Part shown: piece after piece, positions 46,583 through 54,428 of the stretch
Layout: each line of letters begins with the position of its first letter
Numbering within the stretch: position 1 is the first letter of the stretch
NCBI RefSeq assembly: GCF_026625745.1
Contig: NZ_CP113061.1
Coordinates: 3,565,001-3,629,000, forward strand
Direction: 5' to 3'
DNA from: Asticcacaulis sp. SL142
Lineage (GTDB): Bacteria > Pseudomonadota > Alphaproteobacteria > Caulobacterales > Caulobacteraceae
DNA length: 64,000 bases
Made by a program: the position numbers and the translations under genes
The notes under the pieces: generated by a model
Databases searched by the model: none
What the model was told of the DNA's origin: nothing
What the model saw: only the letters and a program-made list of their open reading frames with translations

Positions 46583-47219
46583 CTGTTACGACCATGCGGA
46601 TAGGGGTTGGATTGAATCCGTTACAGGGGTTGTTGATTTGCGGGCAGTTCGAGACCACTACCTCGACATCCATCAAGGCTTCCAGATCTACCGTCAAACC
46701 AGGTGCTGAAATGCCATCGACGATCCCCAGCGTGCCGTCGGCTTCGACAGGTACGTTCATGAAGAAGTTGATGTTGGATACCATGTCGCGTTTTCCGCGC
46801 CCTTTAGTGGCGTTAGCCGTCAGGAAATTGTCGACACAGGAGTGTTGAGATCGGGTGTGGTGGCCATAGCGCAGGGTGTTGGACTCGCAACTGCACGCCC
46901 CTCCGATGGTGTCATGATACGCGACTGAGGTTGCGGCAATACGCATCATGGGATTGCCCTCATTTGAGAGCAGCAAGGCGCCCTCGCGTAGGAACAGATT
47001 GCCCTGGGCCGCTATCGTGTCCTGCGCGCTATAGCGCTCGGCATCATCGCGGGCCGAATATACGAGGAAGTCGACGGCCTGATTGCCTTCGAGGTCGATG
47101 ATCCGCAGACTTTGCCCCTTTTTAACCGTATGAATCCATGGTGCGCGGGCCACGACGGTTTCATCGTGGAGGATAGCGCCGTTCAGGTCGCTCAGGCGGG
47201 TATCGTTCATGGCATTCAC
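46572..47219 (-). CDS. DUF1989 protein, carboxyguanidine deiminase-type subunit (UAAP1-like)
   Basis: 215 aa from GTG 47219 (GTGA overlap with the upstream stop); ATG 47210 is an alternative. DUF1989 pattern: V-K-K-G-Q-S-L-R-I-I-D-L-E-G-N-Q-A-V-D near residues 32-50, G-G-A-C-S-C-E near 105, Y-G-H-H near 117, and a C-terminal N-C-P-Q-I-N-N-P-C-N-G-F-N-P-T-P-I-R. Several Cys/His residues could bind a metal. Such 'urea carboxylase-associated' proteins act in pairs as carboxyguanidine deiminase, giving allophanate and ammonia. The second subunit is encoded just upstream. Which is CgdA and which CgdB I cannot fix. Confidence 0.85.
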   Translation of the reverse strand: MNAMNDTRLSDLNGAILHDETVVARAPWIHTVKKGQSLRIIDLEGNQAVDFLVYSARDDAERYSAQDTIAAQGNLFLREGALLLSNEGNPMMRIAATSVAYHDTIGGACSCESNTLRYGHHTRSQHSCVDNFLTANATKGRGKRDMVSNINFFMNVPVEADGTLGIVDGISAPGLTVDLEALMDVEVVVSNCPQINNPCNGFNPTPIRMVVTDVH

Positions 47220-48025
47220 CGTGCGTAGAAGTCTTCAGTGTTAAGGAAGGCCCGCAAGCCTTCCGGGGTGCTGGTGCGGATCTCATCATCCGCCGGTGTG
47301 ATCGCACCGCTCCAGGCCGTCAGTCGTATCGGCGTGACTGTGTAGCCGTCGCGTGGGTCCAGGACATGGGGAGCGTTGGCGATGACGATGATCAGATCCA
47401 TCTCGGCGCGCAGAATGACCTCACGGCCGGAAGAGAAGGGGCCAATGCGAGGACTGGTCGTGCCGTCGGCTTCAATGGTCACGCCTTTGAACCAGTTTAT
47501 GCAAGGATGAATGTCCTTACGAGAAAGACCGAACTTTGCGACGCCCAGCATGAGGCGATCGCGCGCATTGGGATGATCGCCGTGATTGGCACCCTCACCA
47601 TATTTGCGCGCGTTCGAGGCCTGATTTGACGCGCCACAGAACGCATCATGCGTTGCGGCTGTATCGGCCATCACCGACGCCATGACCCGGCCGAGGTCAG
47701 ACAACAGAAGTTTACCCTGCGTAATATATCCGTTCCATTGCACTTTCAGCGTATCGGCAATGTTGAGGCGTTCGGTGGGCATTTCGGCGTTGAATATCAA
47801 CATTGAGGCGCAGCCGTCACCGTGGATATCAATCAGACGCACCCGCGTCCCGCGAGACACACGTTTGGCACTATAGCCCCCTGACGCCACCGTCTCCTCC
47901 CAACATACCCTCGTGCCTTCGGGGGCATCATCGGCAGCAGCGGGAAGAATGGGCATGGCATCAACACGGATGCTGGCCTGAGCACGCGCGTGGTCGCGCG
48001 CACCCCTGGGGTCTGCGGTAGTCAT
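47216..48025 (-). CDS. DUF1989 protein, second carboxyguanidine deiminase-type subunit (UAAP2-like)
   Basis: 269 aa, longer than its partner by an N-terminal extension of ~35 residues. Family segments: G-T-R-V-R-L-I-D-I-H-G-D-G near 63, L-L-S-D-L-G-R-V near 115, F-C-G-A-S-N-Q near 142 and D-P-R-D-G-Y-T-V-T-P-I-R near 232. It lies between the NikR-like regulator (24 bp upstream) and the first DUF1989 gene (4-bp overlap). Tandem DUF1989 genes next to a carboxylase are the signature of guanidine rather than plain urea breakdown. Confidence 0.85.
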   Translation of the reverse strand: MTTADPRGARDHARAQASIRVDAMPILPAAADDAPEGTRVCWEETVASGGYSAKRVSRGTRVRLIDIHGDGCASMLIFNAEMPTERLNIADTLKVQWNGYITQGKLLLSDLGRVMASVMADTAATHDAFCGASNQASNARKYGEGANHGDHPNARDRLMLGVAKFGLSRKDIHPCINWFKGVTIEADGTTSPRIGPFSSGREVILRAEMDLIIVIANAPHVLDPRDGYTVTPIRLTAWSGAITPADDEIRTSTPEGLRAFLNTEDFYAR

Positions 48026-48049
48026 GAATGGCCTCGTTAGAAAGAGAAT

Positions 48050-48544
48050 TTATCGGCTGTTGGCAGCGGCCGGCTGAACCGGTGGCGCCTCAGTTTCGCT
48101 ATGGTCGTGAAGTTGGGGCAGAAGGGCCGCGGTCGTTACCAGTTTGACCTGATACATGCCGCGTATCCGTCTAAATGCATCACAAAGCGCCTCCAGTTGC
48201 GCGGGCGGCCCCTGAACCAGAAGCACTTCCAGAGATTGATCATTTTCCAGAAAAACGTGCTGAGAAGATATGACTTCCTTGAGAAAATCTCTCTGCTTCT
48301 GGGCCACACGGTGTCTGACCGTGCCGGAATCAGAGACGTAGACAAGCGTCACCGTGCCCGCAATGACATCGTCAGGGCGTTGTCGTTCCGCGTGATCGGC
48401 GACCGCCCCACGGATCAACTCGGTCATAGCGCTGGAACGGGATGGCAAGCCGCGATCGGCCACCATTTTATCGAAGGAATCCAGGAGAGAACCCGGCAAG
48501 CTCATACTGAGCCGCGCTAAAAAATCGGTCTCGGAGTCTGACAT
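48050..48544 (-). CDS. NikR-like ribbon-helix-helix regulator lacking the nickel site
   Basis: 164 aa. Residues ~10-48 form a ribbon-helix-helix (L-S-M-S-L-P-G-S-L-L-D-S-F-D ... S-R-S-S-A-M-T-E-L-I-R), and ~60-142 the NikR C-terminal ACT-like domain. An ungapped alignment with E. coli NikR (matching R-x4-Q and L-E-V/I-x2-L-x-G) places Arg at His76, His at His87, Phe at His89 and Ser at Cys95. Only one of four nickel ligands remains, so nickel control is unlikely. It is first in the carboxylase operon, so it is probably autoregulatory, and is divergent from the ABC importer with a 28-bp dyad between. A disordered Pro/Ala tail (~145-164) is extra. Effector unknown; a guanidine- or pathway-derived signal is an inference. 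Confidence 0.8.
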   Translation of the reverse strand: MSDSETDFLARLSMSLPGSLLDSFDKMVADRGLPSRSSAMTELIRGAVADHAERQRPDDVIAGTVTLVYVSDSGTVRHRVAQKQRDFLKEVISSQHVFLENDQSLEVLLVQGPPAQLEALCDAFRRIRGMYQVKLVTTAALLPQLHDHSETEAPPVQPAAANSR

Positions 48545-48562
48545 GGCCGAATACTCTAAAGG

Positions 48563-48590
48563 TTATTACGAAATTTGTAAATCGTAATAA
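48563..48590. promoter_or_regulatory. 28-bp dyad, candidate operator of the NikR-like regulator
   Basis: Perfect 9-bp arms TTATTACGA and TCGTAATAA are separated by 10 bp, 28 bp in total. The E. coli NikR operator (GTATGA-N16-TCATAC) also spans 28 bp. The site lies 18 bp upstream of the regulator's start and ~155 bp from the importer start, well placed to control at least the leftward operon. Confidence 0.65.
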
Positions 48591-48744
48591 TTGATGTGGA
48601 CGAATTTTGAAAGAAAATAACAATTACAAACCGTTACATTATCGTGTTTGGACTGTGGATATTTTTTCGCATTCCATACCCATTGCATTGCAACATCCGC
48701 GAACGGACGAACCGGGCCGTCGCGAGGATTAAAAGGGGATTGAA

Positions 48745-49839
48745 ATGAGCATATCGAGACGCGTCATTCTGGGTGGCCTTTTTGCCTCTGTTTCTGTGGT
48801 GAGCCTGATGGCATGCAGTAAGCCAAAAGACGAGGCTCAGGCGCCTGCGGGGAAAACAGAGTTCACAATTGGCTGGTCAATCTATGCCGGCTGGATGCCG
48901 TGGCCGTATGCCGCTCAGGCCGGGATCGTGAAGAAATGGGCTGACAAGTATGGCCTCAAGATTAACCTCCTCCAGATCAATGATTATGTAGAGTCGGTCA
49001 ATCAATTCACCGCTGGCAAACTTGATGGCGTCACGGTGGCCAGCATGGATGCACTTACCATTCCTGCCGCCGGTGGCAAAGATACAACGGCCCTGATCGT
49101 TGGTGACTATTCCAATGGCAATGATGGTATTGTCTCAAAGTCTGCCAAGACCGTCGCGGCCCTTAAGGGCGCGACCGTCAATTTGGTTGAACTTTCGGTT
49201 TCCCACTATCTGCTGGCGCGCGCACTCGAGACGGCAAATCTAAAACTGGCTGACATTAAAACCGTAAATACTTCTGATGCTGACATTGTGGGCGCCTACG
49301 CTTCTGCGGATGTCCAAAACGTTGCGACATGGAATCCGCAACTCGGCGAAGTCAAGAAGGCTCCCGGCTCAAGCCTAATCTTTGACAGCTCAAAAATCCC
49401 TGGCGAAATCCTTGATTTGCTCGTTGTGGATACGGCGCTTCTTGTCGCTACGCCCAATCTTGGCAAGGCGCTTGTAGGAATCTGGTTCGAGACCATGACG
49501 GTTATGAGTGCAAAGACCCCGGAAGGTGCGGCGGCGCGCGCGGCCATGGCAAGCTTGTCAGGGACGACGCCAGAGGATTACGAAAGCCAACTGTCGACAA
49601 CCTTTATGTACTACACGCCCGCCGAAGCTGTCGCTGCGGTCACCGCGCCCGCGTTTGCCGAGGCCACGGACCGCGTACGTCAGTTCAGTTTCGCACAAGG
49701 CCTGTTCGGACCTGGCGCGACGTCGGTTGATGCCATCGGGATTTCAATTCCTGGCGGAAAAGTTCTAGGGGCCGCCAACAATGTGAAACTGCGCTTTGAC
49801 TCTGCCTATATGCAAATGGCAGCCGATAACAAGCTCTAG
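48745..49839 (+). CDS. ABC transporter substrate-binding lipoprotein (guanidine/urea type)
   Basis: 364 aa. Twin-Arg-like start and lipobox L-M-A-C give a lipid-anchored Cys24. The body is an NMT1/SsuA-type binding protein (T-I-G-W-S-I-Y-A-G-W-M-P-W near 45, G-V-T-V-A-S-M-D-A near 96). Proteins of this type accompany urea carboxylase operons. Strong AGGGG site before ATG 48745. First gene of a three-gene importer operon, divergent from the carboxylase operon. Ligand (guanidine, urea or derivative) inferred from context. Confidence 0.88.
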   Translation: MSISRRVILGGLFASVSVVSLMACSKPKDEAQAPAGKTEFTIGWSIYAGWMPWPYAAQAGIVKKWADKYGLKINLLQINDYVESVNQFTAGKLDGVTVASMDALTIPAAGGKDTTALIVGDYSNGNDGIVSKSAKTVAALKGATVNLVELSVSHYLLARALETANLKLADIKTVNTSDADIVGAYASADVQNVATWNPQLGEVKKAPGSSLIFDSSKIPGEILDLLVVDTALLVATPNLGKALVGIWFETMTVMSAKTPEGAAARAAMASLSGTTPEDYESQLSTTFMYYTPAEAVAAVTAPAFAEATDRVRQFSFAQGLFGPGATSVDAIGISIPGGKVLGAANNVKLRFDSAYMQMAADNKL

Positions 49840-49840
49840 G

Positions 49841-50659
49841 ATGAAACGCCTGATCAACATAAGGCCTCATCAGGGGGCGGCCTTTGTTCTGGGGGCCGTT
49901 CCGCTGATAGGTTTGCTCCTGACCTATGTGAAGGTGGCGGGGGACCGCTTGGCCGCCAATTCCGCGGACAAGCTTATGCCATCCATCGATAAGATGGCCG
50001 ACAGTTTTGCGCGGATAGGATTTCACCCGGATGTCATAACGGGGAAGGTGCTGCTGCTCACGGATACTGTGGCGAGCCTTCAGCGCTTAGGTATCGGCAT
50101 TGGCGTGGCTACGCTGGTCGCCCTGATCCTCGGCCTGGCGTTGGGGGTCGTGCCTCTGGTTCGGGCGACGCTTGCGCCGGCCATCGCCACCTTCGCTGTC
50201 ATTCCACCTATTGCCGTCCTGCCTATCCTTTTCATTGCGCTGGGCCTTGGGGAAACGTCGAAGATCGTTTTGATTGCCATTGGTATCGCGCCTTTGATGA
50301 TCCGTGACCTGGCCGCCCACGTTGCCGCCCTGCCAAATGAGCAGATACTCAAGGCGCAGACACTTGGGGCCAGCACCTGGCAGCTCACCTTGCGCGTGGC
50401 ATTGCCCCAGGCGCTGCCGAGACTGATCGACAGCTTGCGTCTGTCGCTTGGTCCGGCATGGGTATTTCTCATCTCCGCCGAGGCGATCGCGGCTGATTCC
50501 GGGCTCGGCTACCGGATCTTCCTCGTCCGGCGCTATCTATCTATGGACATCATACTGCCGTACGTCATCTGGATTGCGGTCCTGGCCTTGCTGATGGATG
50601 TGGCGCTGCGCGCTATAAGTCGCGAAGTGTATCCCTGGTATCATCGGTGGGGCACATGA
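49841..50659 (+). CDS. ABC transporter permease (guanidine/urea type)
   Basis: 272 aa from ATG 49841, one base after the upstream stop; the frame is open from 49796 but inside the binding-protein gene. About six membrane helices. The binding-protein-dependent permease EAA-type loop reads L-R-V-A-L-P-Q-A-L-P-R-L near 185-196 after Q-T-L-G-A-S. It belongs to the SsuC/TauC group. It overlaps the ATPase gene by 4 bp (ATGA). Confidence 0.88.
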   Translation: MKRLINIRPHQGAAFVLGAVPLIGLLLTYVKVAGDRLAANSADKLMPSIDKMADSFARIGFHPDVITGKVLLLTDTVASLQRLGIGIGVATLVALILGLALGVVPLVRATLAPAIATFAVIPPIAVLPILFIALGLGETSKIVLIAIGIAPLMIRDLAAHVAALPNEQILKAQTLGASTWQLTLRVALPQALPRLIDSLRLSLGPAWVFLISAEAIAADSGLGYRIFLVRRYLSMDIILPYVIWIAVLALLMDVALRAISREVYPWYHRWGT

Positions 50660-51435
50660 CCGATATCCTGAGCTTCAGGGACATCTGGGTTGAGTACGGT
50701 GACAAGATTGTGCTCGAGAAAGTCAGTCTCGACATCTGTGAAGGCAGCTTTGTATCGATCATCGGCCCATCCGGTGCTGGCAAGAGCACCTTCTTACGTC
50801 TGGCTTTGGGGCAGGAGGCACCGACCAAAGGGCAAGTGCTTCTGGACGGTAAAGTGTTAGAGCCGCAGTGCGATCCGGATCGCGGTGTGGTCTTTCAACG
50901 CTATTCGGTCTATCCGCACCTGACGGTGCTGCAGAATGTATTGCTGGGTCTTGAATTTGCCAAATCGCCCTTGCTGGGCCGATTATTCGGCAGGGCACGT
51001 CGTGACGCGGTGATAATAGCGACCGATATGCTCACCGCCGTCGGATTACAGCATAATCTCCACGTCTATCCCAGCGCGCTATCGGGAGGTATGCAGCAAC
51101 GGCTCGCTATCGCTCAAGCGCTGGTAAAGCAGCCGCGCGTGCTACTGCTGGACGAGCCCTTTGGCGCGCTAGACCCTGAAATCCGCCTTGAAATGCACGA
51201 ATTGGTCTTGCGGCTGTGGTCCGAGCAAAAGCTCACCATACTCATGGTAACCCACGATCTTCACGAGGCTTTCAAACTCGCGACGCGCGTAATCAAGGTC
51301 GATAAGCGCCGTCACGACCCTCAAGCCCCGCATCGCTACGGCTCCAAGATTGTTTGCGACATCTCACCCGATAAATCGGCACCTATTCCGGCCGATATTT
51401 CCACTCTCCTGTTGCCCGCGCCTGAGGACGCATAA
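50656..51435 (+). CDS. ABC transporter ATP-binding protein (guanidine/urea type)
   Basis: 259 aa from ATG 50656. Walker A G-P-S-G-A-G-K-S-T near residue 38, signature L-S-G-G-M-Q-Q-R near 141, Walker B V-L-L-L-D-E-P-F-G-A-L-D near 160, and H-loop V-T-H-D near 200. It is of the SsuB/TauB type with a ~40-residue C-terminal extension. It completes a binding-protein, permease, ATPase importer. After its stop at 51435 the sequence degenerates into IS3 debris. Confidence 0.9.
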   Translation: MTDILSFRDIWVEYGDKIVLEKVSLDICEGSFVSIIGPSGAGKSTFLRLALGQEAPTKGQVLLDGKVLEPQCDPDRGVVFQRYSVYPHLTVLQNVLLGLEFAKSPLLGRLFGRARRDAVIIATDMLTAVGLQHNLHVYPSALSGGMQQRLAIAQALVKQPRVLLLDEPFGALDPEIRLEMHELVLRLWSEQKLTILMVTHDLHEAFKLATRVIKVDKRRHDPQAPHRYGSKIVCDISPDKSAPIPADISTLLLPAPEDA

Positions 51436-51570
51436 TCATCATGTCCGCTCCCCATCCCAAAGGTGAAATCTCAGTACAGTTTGCGCGTCTTTCCTTCGCG
51501 CGCCATTTTGCGGCTTTTCTTGATAAGCTATTTAGTAAGCGTAGCTAGATCCTACAGCTTATTTGGGTTT

Positions 51571-51960
51571 GAACCGCCCCGGGTTTGCCGGACGCCCTAA
51601 CTCGTGGGTAGATAGGGCTAGGACAAACAAAACGACGAGTAAATTCTCCCCCTGATATCCGCGAGCGCTCTGTGCGAATGGTTCTGGATCATGCAGCCGT
51701 TTGCGCCATTTTCCAATTTCGAACGCGTCGCTCAGCGCAATGATCCGGGTCGACTGTCGGCGCGGGTGAAGCGTGATCTGGAACTCAAGCCGTAGGTCGC
51801 ACGTATGCCGAGAACTACGAGGTCTGTGGTGTGCGCAAGGGCTGGCCCCAGATGAGACTGGCGGGGATCATGCTTCCTCGCAGTACCACTTACAGTGTTC
51901 CCAGTCCCACATCGCAACTGACCGCATACTGCCGATTGCCTCGGCCGGAGCCTCGTCAAT
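51571..51960 (+). mobile_element. Decayed, internally deleted IS3-family element (copy 2)
   Basis: The first ~100 bp (from TGAACCGCCCCGG) match the left end of the element at 29136 nearly base for base. The sequence then jumps from the orfA segment M-V-L-D-H to an orfB segment (E-R-V-A-Q-R-N-D-P-G-R-L-S-A-R) with an internal stop, and fades out before ~51960. Same orientation as copy 1. Not functional. Confidence 0.75.
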
Positions 51961-52045
51961 GCGGTCTCTTAAGTGTTACTCTTGTTGGAACCGTGTGAGC
52001 ACAGTGTGTTTGTTGTTGGGCAATTTTCAAATCCGTGAGAGCGCT

Positions 52046-52291
52046 ATGGTAACCGATGAAATTAAGGCATACGCAGTTGAACCCAAGTCGTTGGATGATA
52101 CCCGTATCGTACGATTGCCTGAGGTTAAATTGCTGACTGGACTTAGTCGATCGACTGTTTACGAGCGGGTGAAGGCCGGGCGTTTCCCCAAGCCAATTCC
52201 CTTGGGCGGGCGGAGTGTAGGGTGGCTTGAATGTGAAGTGCGGCGGTGGATATTCAAGCAAGTCGAAACTGCTCGGGCTCACGATTTATAG
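52046..52291 (+). CDS. AlpA-like small DNA-binding protein
   Basis: 81 aa from ATG 52046; the frame is open from 51773 through IS debris, so the shorter start is used. The central R-L-P-E-V-K-L-L-T-G-L-S-R-S-T-V-Y-E-R-V-K-A-G-R-F-P-K-P-I-P-L-G-G-R pattern is the AlpA/excisionase winged HTH. Such proteins regulate or assist excision of integrated phages and islands. No intact integrase is present; an att-like scar follows 170 bp downstream. Confidence 0.82.
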   Translation: MVTDEIKAYAVEPKSLDDTRIVRLPEVKLLTGLSRSTVYERVKAGRFPKPIPLGGRSVGWLECEVRRWIFKQVETARAHDL

Positions 52292-52960
52292 AGGGGGAAA
52301 GTGGCCGTTTCGACTATCGAAAAACTGATCAAAACTCGGAAATAACGCGAATGTTACCGAAATTTGCCGCACCAAAGCCCATTCTCACAGTTTGTTGCGG
52401 CTATATATTGCCGCAAAAATGTACCTCAAATATGAGGATTATGCCAAATTTATCAGTGTGTTGGCACGGGTTCGATTCCTGAGACAGTCACCTTTTTCTG
52501 GGGCATAGTTGGGGGCAGTCCGTAATTGTTTCAGAGTAGAATGTCGAATTAAATCAGACCGTTGAGCGGTGAAATTGGTTCCGGCTCCAGGCACCATTTC
52601 CTCTTCCGCATATGTTCGGATTTGTTGAAAAAACCCTTTAAATATGGTATGTTGCGTGAATTCTTGTCCGAATTCGTCCGCTAAAGTTCACACGAGTCAC
52701 CATCATTTGGGGGTACGAATGGGGGTACGGCGTACAAACGTGACAGGCCGTTGATGCTATTGAAAAGCTGAGAACGGTCTGGAAGAAAAACCGGAAGGAA
52801 ATTGTGCTCGCGGGTTTCGATGACAGGACGCCCTACAATTTTCCAGCATCGTCGTGATCGCGGAGTTTAACGACCGATCTATACTTCTGACAGGTGACGA
52901 GTCACATCCTTGAAGGGCTGAATAGGCTAGGCCGTTTGAAAGACGGCAAGGCACGTTTAT
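52292..52960. other. Integration scar region without intact genes
   Basis: Contains a tRNA 3'-end-like fragment (52464-52494, with T-loop GGGTTCGATTCC and a trailing ACAGTCACC). It also has two copies of TGGGGGTACG (52708-52717 and 52720-52729), a motif often seen beside tyrosine-integrase attachment regions. No full tRNA cloverleaf can be formed upstream. Probably the residue of an excised or decayed island. Confidence 0.45.
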
Positions 52961-54115
52961 TCATGGCGACTTTTTGAACGCAAAATAGTTCGCTAAGGCC
53001 TTGGAAAATCCGGTGTCCCACACAGCTTCATCATGCCCACTCCAAAGGCTGACGGTAGCAACGTCGTAACCTGCTGTACGCGCCTTATCAGCTAATGCGA
53101 AAGTGGGGCCGTACGCCCAATCGTAGCGTCCGGCACCCATCGTAATTTTCAGTGGCGCGGCTCCTTGAGTAAACCGGAAGTGGTCCGCCGAGTGTGGCAC
53201 GCCAAACCCGCTGCCTTGCGCGAACAGGTTGGTATGCCGCGAAGCGAAGGAGATGGCCCAAGCCGCACCATTGGATATGCCGAAAGTCATTCGGTCATTT
53301 CGATTTCGGCTCGCATTGAATTTCTGCTCTACTAGCGGCATCACTTCACTAAGGACGAAATTCTCATGCTGTGCATATACCTCAGGAACGGCACCAGGGA
53401 GGTACTCGGCACCTCGTAAATCGTACTCACCTGATGAGTTCGATGACCCTACGCCAGACCAGAGGCCCACGAGCATGACGGCTTTGACCTTATTAGTACG
53501 AATTAACGGCTCCAATATTCGTGCGAAGCGTTCAGTGTCCTGACCGTCGGCGAGGTAAATGGTCGCATATCCGTCTACTGGACGTGGGGCTGGAGGGATG
53601 TAGATGGAGATTTTCCGGTTAGTGCCCAGCGAACGACTAGGCAATTCAATGGTTTCCAGTTTGCCTTTCAGCGTTGTCGCAATCTCAGGTAACGGGGCAG
53701 CGTCAGGGCCTACGTAGTTTTGCATACCGATTAGTGTTCGATCACTTTGAAGACCCAACTGTAAGTAAGACTGCCGAATTTCAGGCACTATATACTGTAA
53801 ACCCCACAGGGATTCTCCAACGGGCATCATGCGTTCTGAAAAGGTGCAGCAGATGTGGGGAGTGGTGTCTGAGCGGGCGGTTATTCTGAGAATGTTTCCC
53901 TCAACCCAGAAGACGATGTCTTTCGAGCCCAATTTCGCCGCCGCGTCGTCGGCCGTAAAATCAGGTGTCATCGAACACCTATCACCAGCGCCAGCGGATG
54001 CACAGGAGGGAACCGAATGCCTGATTAACGCGCGCCCTTCAGAGGGCACGCTACCTAGAAGTCCAATCAACGAGGTGATAGTTATAAAATCATAAATGCG
54101 CACAGGCTCCTCCAT
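52961..54115 (-). CDS. Exported esterase (enterochelin-esterase/EstD-like)
   Basis: Up to 384 aa from ATG 54115. A GTG at 54103, preceded by GGAGGAG, gives a better signal-peptide-like start (M-R-I-Y-D-F-I-T-I-T-S-L-I-G-L-L). Residues ~165-384 form a putative-esterase alpha/beta hydrolase: I-Y-L-A-D-G-Q-D near 215, nucleophile elbow G-I-S-N-G near 305, and a His in L-W-S-G-H-D-E near 362. The N-terminal third is unassigned. It hydrolyses an unknown ester, probably in the periplasm. Stands alone, flanked by an integration scar and non-coding DNA. Confidence 0.78.
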   Translation of the reverse strand: MEEPVRIYDFITITSLIGLLGSVPSEGRALIRHSVPSCASAGAGDRCSMTPDFTADDAAAKLGSKDIVFWVEGNILRITARSDTTPHICCTFSERMMPVGESLWGLQYIVPEIRQSYLQLGLQSDRTLIGMQNYVGPDAAPLPEIATTLKGKLETIELPSRSLGTNRKISIYIPPAPRPVDGYATIYLADGQDTERFARILEPLIRTNKVKAVMLVGLWSGVGSSNSSGEYDLRGAEYLPGAVPEVYAQHENFVLSEVMPLVEQKFNASRNRNDRMTFGISNGAAWAISFASRHTNLFAQGSGFGVPHSADHFRFTQGAAPLKITMGAGRYDWAYGPTFALADKARTAGYDVATVSLWSGHDEAVWDTGFSKALANYFAFKKSP

Positions 54116-54428
54116 TTTTTGCGGACACCATCAAAGCATCGCGCCGAAAATAAGGCTCAAATTGGCAGCGCGCATGGCAAACCAGTGCTTGTCCGCTTCC
54201 GGACTCGCTCTTGGTGATCCTGCGGAATGGCAGCTTTCGTAGGTGGTTTCCTTTTTCAATCAAAGCTCTACACCAAAGCTGTAATCGTCGTTAAAGGTGG
54301 CGACCAATAAAACGCTGATGTCCGCTTCCAAGGTTGCTCCTTGCGGTCGCCTATATGTCCGGTTCGGGCGCTTTGAAGCTCTAGGGTTGGCCGACGCAAC
54401 TGAGACAGGTTTCATGATTGGCGGACTT
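54116..54428. other. Non-coding gap
   Basis: About 310 bp between the esterase start and the BenE stop. It contains two TGTCCGCTTCC copies (54188-54198 and 54318-54328) of the kind found in intergenic repeats of alphaproteobacteria, but no gene. The minus-strand frame at 54260-54457 overlaps benE and is low-complexity. Confidence 0.4.

Noticed and set aside
48050-48544. Calling the regulator a true nickel-responsive NikR
   Set aside because: Three of four nickel ligands are replaced in an ungapped alignment and no nickel genes are nearby.
48545-48744. Possible guanidine-I (ykkC) riboswitch before the importer
   Set aside because: No ykkC core such as the conserved ACGG and GGxCCGAGAG segments; the region is short and AT-rich with only the 28-bp DNA dyad.
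52464-52494. A complete tRNA gene
   Set aside because: T-loop and tail are present but no matching acceptor, D or anticodon arms can be found upstream.
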